NCBI GenBank assembly: GCA_943736015.1
Contig: OX031066.1
Span: 6,882,245-6,946,244 of the forward strand
DNA from: Tridacna crocea
Lineage: Eukaryota > Mollusca > Bivalvia > Cardiida > Cardiidae
DNA length: 64,000 nucleotides
Direction of reading: 5' to 3'
Translations under genes and position numbers: made by a program
In this document: piece after piece, positions 51,301-63,300 of the stretch
Layout of the letters: every line of letters begins with the position of its first letter
How positions within the stretch are numbered: position 1 is the first letter of the stretch
The notes under the pieces: generated by a model
Seen by the model: only the letters and a program-made list of their open reading frames with translations
Database searches by the model: none
Told to the model about the DNA's origin: nothing

Positions 51301-54300
51301 TTGCGTCATTTCCTGTCTGGTCTCGTGCCACATAGTCGCGCATGCGTAGATAGTCGGTATCACATTCTTTGAGTTCATGTTGACGTCCTCGCCATAATTA
51401 TCGTCTCCAACATAGCGGAATGTATCGAAACCAGTCAATCGAATCTCCTTATCGTTCCTACGTCGTTTCAGTGTAAGCGAGAAATCCGGGAAAAGTCCAA
51501 CAAAGTGTGGTGTTATGAACAATCTACAAAAGTAATTTCAAATGCCACCATTTTCATTGCTTAAAGAACGAAATGAAATATGACAAAAACAATTTCAAAA
51601 TCGGATTATACATGTACCTAAGTAATTTTAGAAGGATTTGGAAAAACAATGAGTAAAAACAGATACGATTCGATGACGTTTCTGTGAGGTAATATTTCAG
51701 CATGATGAAGCGTTCGAGACAGAAGTTTCCTCTGTTTTCGGTATTTACCTTTAGTAAACAATCAAATGTTTTAAGGACCCTGGGAATAAAGCTCCCGAAA
51801 ACATTGTGAGTACAGAGGAAATGTCGGTGACCAGCGTTTTCTTCTATTCCCACAACACTATATACCCTTTTAAGAAAAATCCAACCATTTTCGACACACC
51901 TAATTATCTTTTTGATAACTAACATCAATATGATAGGGGTCTAAGATTACCTCGTGCATTGAAAATGAAAACCAATGGTTTCATGTAAAATTATCAGCAG
52001 CTCTTGTTCATATCCATTTTTGATCAACAGAACAATCTAGTCAAGAGATTCAGAGTAGAATCTTAAACTCGATATATTGTAATTCAATTCTTTTTCTTTA
52101 CTTTTGCAAGCATTTATAATAAAAATAATCTTACTTCTCAAGTTTAGCCATCCTCTCACTCTGAGGGAACCAGATATGTCCAGTAATGATGATGTACGAA
52201 AACCACAACACTGAAGCGCAAATTAGGGGAATCATCAGCTCTTGTAAAGAATCGCCAGCACAGAACCATCCACCCATATGCCAATGGGCCGGTATAAACT
52301 CAAACGTGCATTGTAAATACACGACAGCCAACGAAATAGGTGGAGCCAGTATAATCGGCAGAGAGAAAGCCATCTTCTGCATGTGAAGTTTGCAAACGAG
52401 TCCGGAGAGATAAGAAATCAAAATTCCGGAACCGATCTGGAGATACATTAGACTATAGCAATGTAGATGTTCTTCAAAAGCACTGATATGGGTGGTGTTG
52501 TCGTTACTGTAGTCGGATGTCGCAAGTTTGAAACTCGTGTTGTAGGTCAACAGCCTTGCCAGCAAGACAGTAAAGCCTATTTTCCACGGGTAGACCAAAA
52601 GGCAAGCGGTATCACGCGAATCTTGCAGAATTTTTCTCCACTGTTTAAATGGAATATGAATCTTTCCAAAAACTGACCAGTCCCCTGATACATAGTTCTC
52701 CCAGTATCCAAGCGACATCAAAATAAGGCCAACCGGAAGTTCCCATGAGAGGGCAGGACCTATTGTGACAGGCGTGTGTTTGTACGCTGTGCTGTTTATG
52801 CCCTCCAGGATGGTATGGTTGCCTTCCATCAAAAAGTTGCCCATACTGAAGAATGGTATAGAGACAATTTGTACCAGGAAAGCCGAGATGTTCAGAATCA
52901 TGGCAACGATCTCACTGATACTTGGATTCGGTCGCTTTTCAAGAACGATAACTTTGAGCAGACTTGGAATTTGGCAAATGGCGAAAGTGAGGATAACTCC
53001 TCGAAATATATCCGTCGATGGCAGGACCCTAAATATCACGAGACAGGCTCCTAGAGTCTGGAGACATTCTATTACCACCAACTGAAAAGAAAAAAAAAAA
53101 GATCATAAGTTTGATTTATTTTGTTGTTGTTTTATTTGATTTTTGATGTCAGTAAAACATTACCTTCTGTCAACATAATGAAATTTCTGCCTTAACCCCC
53201 TGGAGCGCTAGGTAAAGAAAATGGATATTTTTTGCTTGGATAAAGAATCATATAATACATTTTTAAAGCTCTTTTACCAACAAAATCTCAGCAGACTCGA
53301 CATTGTGAGACCAAGATCAGACTGTACATTTTGAGCTATCGGGTCATGAATCTACACTGCTCCCAGAGGCAACATGTATGTTTATTATAGAGAGTATAAT
53401 AGTAGAAATTTCATCTGTTATCTGAAGAACGATCTTTTATTATTCTGGACAGTAATTGATTACTCCAGATGACGGTTGTAACTTTAATGTTTTACATAGA
53501 CAAAGATGAATTACGTTCTTTGTGTGTAACAGACAAAACTGAAATTCTGCCAATCATTAAATCACAGAGCAGGATGTATATCGCTTATATCTGATGTCTT
53601 TTGCGATATGAGAGGGAACAAAGATTAGCCTATGCTCCTTTCATTATCAATTAATCTTTCAAGTTTTCTTATTTCTTACTTGTGGTGCCCGGCAGGAGAC
53701 TAAAAGTGAAAGCTTTGTGACATAAGGAAAAATGAAAAAAAAAATCCTTGGCCTCTATGTACTGTTATTTATCTCTATCCCATGTTTTATATCAATGCAC
53801 TTAAACACGTTTGCAGCAGTTAATGAATTAAACTACCACAAAATCCTGAGTTTTAACGAAAGTGAGAATAAGGTCTTTTTGAAAACATTTTGGGAAAAGG
53901 AGAAAATGCTGGTAACCAGCATTTTCTCCTTTTCCCAAAATGTTTTCTACTTCATCAAAGACAAAAATCTGTCATTTGAACGTTCTTTGAATTGATGTCG
54001 GCTTTAAAGTTAGGCCTGTCCATTTTTGTTGTTGTGTTGCTAAGAAGTTAATTCTTTAACAGATAAACTGGACTTTTAATCACACTGAGGGAGATAACTT
54101 CGAAAATATAAAATTGGAAAATGTTCTTATCAACATTTTCCTTTTTCGACAATGCTGTGATATATGATAAAGAAGTTTCATGTTTTGAATTCTTTCTTCA
54201 CTGTCTACAAATGATTTCGATTTGAAAGACGCCAAAATTTTGTCGTGTAGCAAAAGTTTAACCCTTTACCAGACGACAATATTTTTGCCCTGTCTAAATC

Positions 54301-57300
54301 GAAAGCATTTGCAGACGACAATTTCAATGTGGCTCAAATTGTGCAATTGATTATTGATTGGGTAGAAAACATTGTGGGAAAAGATGAACATGTTGGTTAT
54401 CAAGATTTTCTCCTTTTGTCAAATTGTTTTCAAAAATCTTCTTGCCAAAGGTCGTCAAAAGTCGTCATTGTGGTGTTCATTAGAAAGCACATAATATTTG
54501 GTATTTATTATGACGATTTCATTAACGAAATACGTACTTATAGACTGGCATCAAGTAAACAGAAATGATGACCTTTTTTTTCTATGTTTTTTTTTATAAC
54601 CATGTGCGGTACCAGAAATATCATTTAACTCTTACTACGAGATGGGAAAAAATCTAATCTAACTTTGCGAGATTTTAACTAAATTTGCTTGAATATACAA
54701 GCGGGCGGTAGCGATCCAGGATCAGACTGCACAGTCTATGACATCTGATCTTGATCTTGGCCGCCTTTAAAGGCATCTGTTTTTGCCTAGAGCGTAAAGC
54801 GTTAAAGGGCCTAAATGAAAGAAAATAAATATAGTTGGGTCTTTAACCCTTTGGCTGTTAAGCGCGACTCGCTGACCTTTTGCGGACAGTGTAGATCAAA
54901 GATCAGACTGCACAGAACGTGCAGTCTGATCTTTGATCTACACTGTCCGATAAGGAGACATTATTCCCCGAAACATAACTTTAAAGCAACAATATTTGGG
55001 TTATCAATATCGAATTGAACATTTGCTTTTAGTTATAGAGCAGGACAAAGATTAATAGTTTGTTGGCAGCCGTTATCACAAATTAGTTCCTCTCTAGACA
55101 TTGAATTGTAAAAAAAGGCTGACTCGAGACAGAGTAATTTTTGTTGATTCTACAATGCACTTCCTTCGCAAAAGTTAATTGGGGAAACATTATTATTTCC
55201 CTAATGAGATAACGTAGATTTTACGTGAACTATCATTGTACGTTCGTTGCAATTGACCGTAGGGACTGTTGTGGCGAATAGCTTATATATAGATTATGTT
55301 TATCCTTTTGACAGAAAGTGAAAGTGTAAATTTTTACATGCTTTTTTGAGGACAATGTAGATTAGGATAAGACTGCACAGAACTTGAACAGAACTTGCGA
55401 TCGGATCTTGATTGATACATTTTTCGATATTTTATGGCACATTACGACAAAAAAAAAACGAGATGCCATAAAATCAGGATATTATAGTTCATTATTGCTG
55501 ATTGGTTGAACTCTCTTATTTGGCGTTCACATCAAAACTCATACAAAATGTCCCTTAGGCTATAGTAGCAACTCCTGGATCTTTTCTATGACAGTGTAGA
55601 TTATGATCGTACTGCACACAGCATAGAATGTGCAGTCTAGTCTCGTATCTACTCAGTCTGATATGAAGATAATTTCCCCTCAAAACACCTTTGGAATTGT
55701 AGATTATGGGTTCTTGAAAATTTTCATTTCACATATTTAGTAGGAGAAGGGTTAAAGTCGACGTTAAGTGCTATTTTACTACATAGACTATGATCAGACG
55801 GTACAAAGCATGAAGTTCGATCCTTGGTCTAAACTTTCCTGTTTTTTGTAGACATTTTTAAGACAAAGTGTAATAGTGCCACTGCAATACATTTGTCTTC
55901 ATCAAAAGATGAAAGTACGTCGGCAAGTGAAACCCTTTACAAAACATACATACCCTTTTTTTTACCCCGAGTAGGTTTCTGAAAACATCAGAGCTTCAGT
56001 TAGAGGTAGTGATTTTGATTTCAAAAGTGAAAATATTAATTATTCCCCAATAAACCCTATGTTATGGGTACTCATTAGAATCGTCTCATTGAGACGATTC
56101 TAATGAGTACCCATCACATAGGGTTTGGAAGAGAAATAGCGGATTTAGAATACTACCATCCCCTCTTATATGGGGCTCTATTTATGAAAAAGGATGAGAA
56201 AATTACTTGTAGCCTGCAAACCAAGCGTTTCTCATTTTCCATAGTGTTTATCAACCTTGAATATACCGGTAAGTTTCCCATAATCTAAGCCCTGAGTTGA
56301 TGTTTCGTCTGCAGATGCTTTCAATTTCGACCTGTGTAAAATGTTGTCGTCTGGTATAGAGCTAACCTTAGTATTCCCCACCCTCTCTTAAATGCGAGAA
56401 TCCATGAGGTCCCCGCTGCAGTTTGATTTACATTTAGTTTCACTTACAGATGAATTTGAAATGAATTGGCATTTTACAGCCATTCCCAGGAGATATAGAT
56501 TAGAATAATAGCATTACGCCGAGGTACGTGATCTGCAATATTAACCCGACGGCACCCTTTCTCTTTAACCTTTTATCTCACAATAGAATTTTAGCATTGT
56601 TTGAATTGAAAGTATATAAGCTGTACTTTTTCAAAAGCGGGCTTAACCCTTTACCCCATAAGGCATTTCTATAGTATCTCTAATTGATCCTAAATAACAG
56701 CAATGATGAAGCCGTTTCTTATGTGTATATGACACCTTTCTTATAGTTTAGAAAACATCGTGACAAAAGGTGAAATTGCTCGTCACGAGCAATTTCACCT
56801 TTTGCCACAATGTTTTCCAGAGGCTTCTACAAGCAATGCGTAGAAATGGGTATCTATGGAGCAAAGGGTTAAATAATCCCCTTGATGCGTCATACCTTAC
56901 GAGTTATTACTTAATTATGGGTTCACAACATATTTTTTGACACACGATCGAGTGATACGTGAGGCAGACTGATTCTTTCGCAAGTAGAAAATTGACCTAT
57001 AGTAAAAAGTTTCTACCCAGGTCAACCTGCGCACACTGCATAGGCTGACCTGGGTCGATACTTTTTTTTCGGAAGCATTAAGCCCTCTTTTCACAGAGCA
57101 TGGTTTACATGCAAACGACGAATTCGATGTAGCTCTAATGTGAATTTCCATTATTTAACAGACACATCATGGAATTTGAGAAAATGGCGGTGCCTTCTTC
57201 CTTACGGTCGTTATAATATTGGCTGTGTTGTGAATAGTTTACCTTTTACCAAACCAGCCCGTGGTGTTACGGCCTATTTCATTTTCTGATAAAAACAAAA

Positions 57301-60300
57301 GTATTGCAATGGCACTAGTACTCTTTTCACAAAAAAAAAAAAAGAATTGTCTAAAAAAAAGACATGACAACGTAGCCGGAATGAGCTAAAGATGCGGTTA
57401 TACTGATACACTTTTGCGGGTGATACAAAGACAAGTAAACAGCACAGAAAGCAATTAAAAAAAGACAAACAATCAAATAATCTTACGATCAGAAACGTTC
57501 TGAAAGATGGCCAGTCTTTTCCACCAAACAGAATTTTCATCAGCGACATGAACCAGTTGTAGGCCAGAGGTCCGCAGATACAGAAAAGCAAGGTGGTCAC
57601 ATATTCCCCACGTTCAGACTTCTCCTGAAAAGAGGAAAGTGGAAAGAGTGAACAGTTATTAATTTCCCTTATCCTACTAAATATCTAATAAATTTTTCAC
57701 TCAATATAAAAAAGCCAATTTTGCTATTGCAAATTTCTGTTATTGGTAGTGATATCTCCTCGGTCAGTGTAGATCCAAGATCAGACTGCACGTCTGTAGG
57801 AGTTTAATGTATCTCCGAAATCCGTTATACCAAGCAGGACATCATACATTCATGGATCCATTAAATCAATTTTTACTTTCACCTCACTCAAACGTTGCCT
57901 AGAATGATCATTGAACTTAAATAATATTGATCTAAAGCGAAAAGCTTTGACATAGGTTAGCCAGCACTGACTGCGCAGCCTGACCGAATTCAATTCTTTT
58001 TGCAGATAATGATATTAAATCTCTTTTTACAAGCATTGTTCCTATCCAATATTGCTCCTATCCAATATTGCTCCTATCAGATATTGCTCCTATCCAATAT
58101 TGCTCATATCCAATTGACAGTTAGAGACAAAAAAGTCCATTTAACCCATTACCACACAAGCCGTACTTTTAATGCCCTTGAGAAAGACACCTTTAGAAAA
58201 CGTTGTGGGAAAAGGAGAAAATGCTGGTCACCAGCATTTTCTCCTTTTCCCACAATGTTTTGTACCCTTCACAAATCAAATTTCAAATTTTCAGTCACTT
58301 TTATTTTGTAGTCTGCAAATGTTTTCAATTTGAACTAACCTGAAATTTTGTCGTTTTGTAATGAGTTAGCATACAAATAAACAGCTGTCGTACCTTGTTT
58401 ATACCAGAAACGAGCACCATGATTGACAGGCGGTTGACGACGGCTCCTCCAAGGATAGCACAAAATAAAACCACATACATTAACAATCGAACCAGTTTGA
58501 GAATTTCCTTAAAAATGGCGTCACTCTCCTCGAACTCTCGTTCTGATACTTGGAAAATGTCATATGGGCGCCTAAATAAAAAAGAAATTACATGAGAGAA
58601 GTGACTACTGAGACGGTAGAAGCACCAAAGGTAAATTATTCATTGGCAGCAACTTCGATATAAGAACTTATCATATAACTGGGATTCTTCTTGATTTCGC
58701 GTGCAATCAACTGTAGTTACGTCTGCTCCATAACTTTGATATTGTGTTTCTTTTTCTTTTTCGTTAAATGCGAATTTCAAGAATATTTTGGATATGAAAA
58801 GACCACAAGCATAGCTATGTCTTAACATTGTATTATGAAACTTTCTGGCCATTAACATTGATACATAAAGCTTAAAACATGACAAAAACTCCCATTCAGA
58901 CATATCTGAGATAAAAGTGCATACAAAGTCGTTTGATTCAACATATCACCGGACAAAAATATGAGCTTTGTCCAAACTGTAAGCATTTGTAGACGACAAA
59001 TTGAAAGCGTCTTGGAAAAGAGAAATTTGCCTTTTGAAGGGCAGACAACAATGTGGAGAAACGAGACAATGCTTGTTACAAGATGTTACCAAAATGCTCA
59101 TTTTTCTTTCCCTACAATGTTTTCAAAAGCTGTCTTTCTCCATGTCGCTAAAATTAGTTGATTTGTGAGGTAAAGTGATAAAGCAGCAAGGCAAGGACAA
59201 GAAAAACAGAAGCGCCTAAAACAGAAACTGGTAATTGTATACTGTTAAAGATTATTAATATTCATTAAACGACAAGTTTTGCACGGCATGCAAAACTGCA
59301 ATAATTATATGGTTTACAAAACTGGGAAAAATTGACTCTTTAATTCCATACAATCATTTATTTTCATTAAAAAACCCCAAAAATTTGGCTTTGTAATAGT
59401 AGCTTTACGTGAAATTTGTAGGAATGAAGTGACGCAGTTACGGACTCCCTCTTTACCAGACGACAAAATCGTAGACTATTCTAAATTGAAAGCGTTTGCA
59501 GACGACAAAAGCATTTTGACAAAAAACATGGGATTTGTTTGTAAAAGGGTAGAAAACGTCGTAGGAAAAGGAGAAAATGCTGGTTACCAGCATTTTCCTT
59601 TTCCCACAATGTTTTCCAAACATGCTCTCTCAAGGTTTTTGATACTCGGGATTTGCGGCTAAGGGCTAAATGTGTTGAATCCATTCAAAAAAGACGTTTA
59701 ATCGTAAGAAATGTTCTCTGAATCCTTTAGAAGGTTGTTCTGTATTTTATCCGCCGTCATGCAGAAGGCTTGCGAAAACATTTTGGAAAAGGGAGAAAAC
59801 GCTGGAGACCCCAACATTTCCTTCCTCTTCCTTAACGTTTCTATGCTTCAGAACAAACTTAATCACCTGTGCGTCATCACCTGGAATAGAATTTTGTCAA
59901 GTCTAAGATACTACTGTCTGTAAAAGATTTTAAGGTCTACGATCCCTATCGCTTCTTGTGCATCATTGAATATAACGTCTTGTTTGTTGATAAATAAGGA
60001 TATATACTGATATAATATTTTTGTACATTTTCAACCACCAGAAAGTCCTTTGACATCCATTATGAAATTATTTGCCGATACTTTTGGTAGTAGTTTCCTG
60101 ATAGTGGGAGGTAATTATTATCTCCCTTTGTAATAAGAATATTGTTTGAATAACTGATTGATTGTTTTCAACATTATTTCAGTTATATCACGACAGTCAG
60201 CGCATCTATCCATGCTTTCCTGAAGTCTCTGTTATCAGTATTCTGCACAATTTTCCTTCCATGCCACTGGCTGCTTTCCCACATAACCATCGTCATAACA

Positions 60301-63300
60301 ATGATGAGCGGTGGGAGAGGAATGAATCCTGTCGCAATGACTATCATCAATCTTCAGAAGGAAACTGTTATGAAAATATGGTAGTTCAGATTTGAAAATG
60401 TGATTCTAAGAAAAAAAAAATGATATTATTATGGTGGAAATAGTTATTTTCCATTAGGGGTCTACTTCCTTAAGGTAGTGGACCCGTAATAGGCCTAGTG
60501 CAGCATGGCATAAAAGTTTCGTGATATAATACTTTTGCACATTTCTAACCGACCAGAAATTCCTTTGATGTTTATCTTGAAATCATTTGTTGATACTTTT
60601 GTTAGTTTCCAGAAAAGGGAGGTAATTATCATATCCATTTGTAATGAAAATATAATGGTTTTAGATTTACAAATGATAATTCTGGGAAAGACTAAAAAGG
60701 AAAAAGTGGCTCGGTGAAAGTAGTGCAATAATACTAATTTTTAATCCTAGCAAATTTTGTAGTACAATAATATAGTGGAAATAGCTGTTTTCTATTCAGG
60801 GTCCACTACGTTAAAGACAAACTCCATCCTTTGATTTGAAAACCGCATGCTGTTCTGTTTTCATCTCATTTATAAATGGCAAAATCTTTTACCTACAGCA
60901 TCGTTAAAACTTAAAATTATTTTGTAATTCAACTCACCACTGCTCGCTTGATCCTTCCGACTCGTACGAGCCCGTTGTCGTACTTTTGCTATCCTCCGAA
61001 AGTTGTCGTTTCGGGGGTAAGCTAGCGTTGTCATTGTTGAGGTGGCGGGGTGGGGGATTTGGGGCGTGGCGTTTTGTGGGACGACCGATACTCTCCAAAG
61101 GTCCATCTTCGTTATTGCTTAGCTGTGAGAGTTTCTCCTTCAGAAGAGCTGCCGTGTCTGTGAAAACTGAAAGCAAGGAACTTGGATGGATGAGCCACGT
61201 TCAGTTAACCCATTACCACGCAATCCCTTCTTTTGACGCCCCTGAGTCAGAAGTCTGTAGAAAACATTGTGCGAAAAGGAGAAAATGCTGGTAACCAGCA
61301 TTTTCTCCTTTTCTCACAATGCTTTCTACTCTTTGCAACACAAATTTCAAATTTTCAGACACTTTTATTATGTCGTCTGCAAATGCTTTTGATTTGGACG
61401 AGCCTAAAATAGTGTCGTTTGGTAATGAGTTAAACAGAATTTTGATGCATTTCCGTGATGCAATGGCCTTTTATCACACAATGGCGACTTTTAACTTCCC
61501 CGAAAGATAAGCGTTTTGAAAACATTGTGGGAAAAGGAGAAAATGCTGGTTACGAGCATTTTCTTCTTTTCCCACAATGTTTTCTATCCTATCAAAGAAA
61601 AATCATTTAATATGAGCCACATTTAAATCTGTCATCTGCAAATGCTTTCAATTCCGACAGGTCTAAAATTGTGTTGTTTGGTAAAAGGATACTATTAAAA
61701 CTATTAACCCTTTACCCCATAAGGCATTTCTATGGTATCTCTAATTGGCCCTAAATAACAGCAAGGATGAAGCCGTTTCTTATGTGTATATGACACCTTT
61801 TGATAGCATAGAAAACATTGTCACAAAAGGTGAAATTGCTCGTCACGAGCAATTTCACCTTTTGCCACAATGTTTTCCAAAGGCTCCTACAAGCAATGCG
61901 TAGAAATGAGTATCTATGGAGTAAAAGGTTAAGTCATCACATAACTATAGACCTATAATGGCAATTTCACAAATAGTTGACTAAATAATGGGGTAGAATG
62001 ATATTTAGATATGCAGAAAACTTAGCAAAGGAAAACATGATGTCCTGGTGAGCCTGCGTGGACTGTGCAAGCTGACCTAGGTCAATATTCATCGCAAATC
62101 CATTAAATTCCCTTTTCACTGATCAAGGATCGTATAAACATATATTTGCAGTGACTGTCGCAATATCTTTGAAACATTGTTGAAAACGGCGTTTAACACC
62201 ATACAGACAAAAACAGGTCAGGATATTTTTCAATATCGCATTGGAACTTAATTACAAATACATTACAAAACAGGATATCTTTTTGTTTCTTTCGTCTAAC
62301 ACATGATGTATGTTTTGCTCGAAAAACGTCAGATGTTCAATGTAGAGAGATATATCTTCATTTGACATGAACGATTGCTATAGATGCAACAAACTAAACC
62401 CTTTTTAATGCAGTGTGCATAAATGTTGTGTTGCCTTTTGTGGACAGTGAAGATCAAGATCAGACTGCACGGAACGTGCAGTCTGATCTTGATCTTCACT
62501 GTCCAATATCTAAATGAGATATCTTGGACTTAAACGTATTGATATTGCTGAAGGTTTCTAGGATTGAAAATACACTTTTAGCTTGCTAAGCACTAATCTT
62601 TTTTGTTGTTAAGTGAAGAATGGTTATTTCGACGTTACTGTCTGATGAAAAGATGACCGAATACATTTTATTGTATCGATATCATCTCCAATTTGGAAAT
62701 TCCATTCCTGACTTTTTTAGGGAGGGCGGACGGGGAAAGTAGAAAGGTGGGGAGAGAAAATGAAAATTTTAATCCACGTCAACATTTTTTTCTCTTCAAA
62801 ATGTTTTTCAGAGTTCACACACAAAAAATGCAAACTACGGTTAAATTCTTTTTAGTTAATGTCTTACAAATTGTAGATCGTAAATAATGCGAAAACAAAC
62901 TAGATGTAGATCTGCTATCATGTAAATGTAAAATATAGATTACAGAAAATATTGACATTTCAAAATATTGCGGTTTACTTTTCAAACAGAAATGTACATC
63001 AGCGATCATATTTAACGTCTAAGTTTTTAAGAAGAAATGGTTTTAAATATAACATTACAACTCTTAGCTTTACCAATTCAATTTTACTAATTAGCTCACT
63101 GGGAAATGTTAACTAGGGGACTTCGAACAGAAATGCAATAGATTGTCTTAGCCTATGACTGTGCTTTTATGACGTCACATAAGACATAAATGATTTATAA
63201 TCAGCTTCATATACGATCATAAAACAAAAATGAAGGTAGGCTCCTGTGGCTATTTAAATCTAAGCTGCTAAGTGCGACTCGCCGACCTTTTGTGGACAGT

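Noticed and set aside
52765-53085. Open frames antisense to the membrane exon of chitin synthase
   Set aside because: Shadow frames of a well-supported exon; same for 34448-34708, 50512-50694 and 35321-35527.
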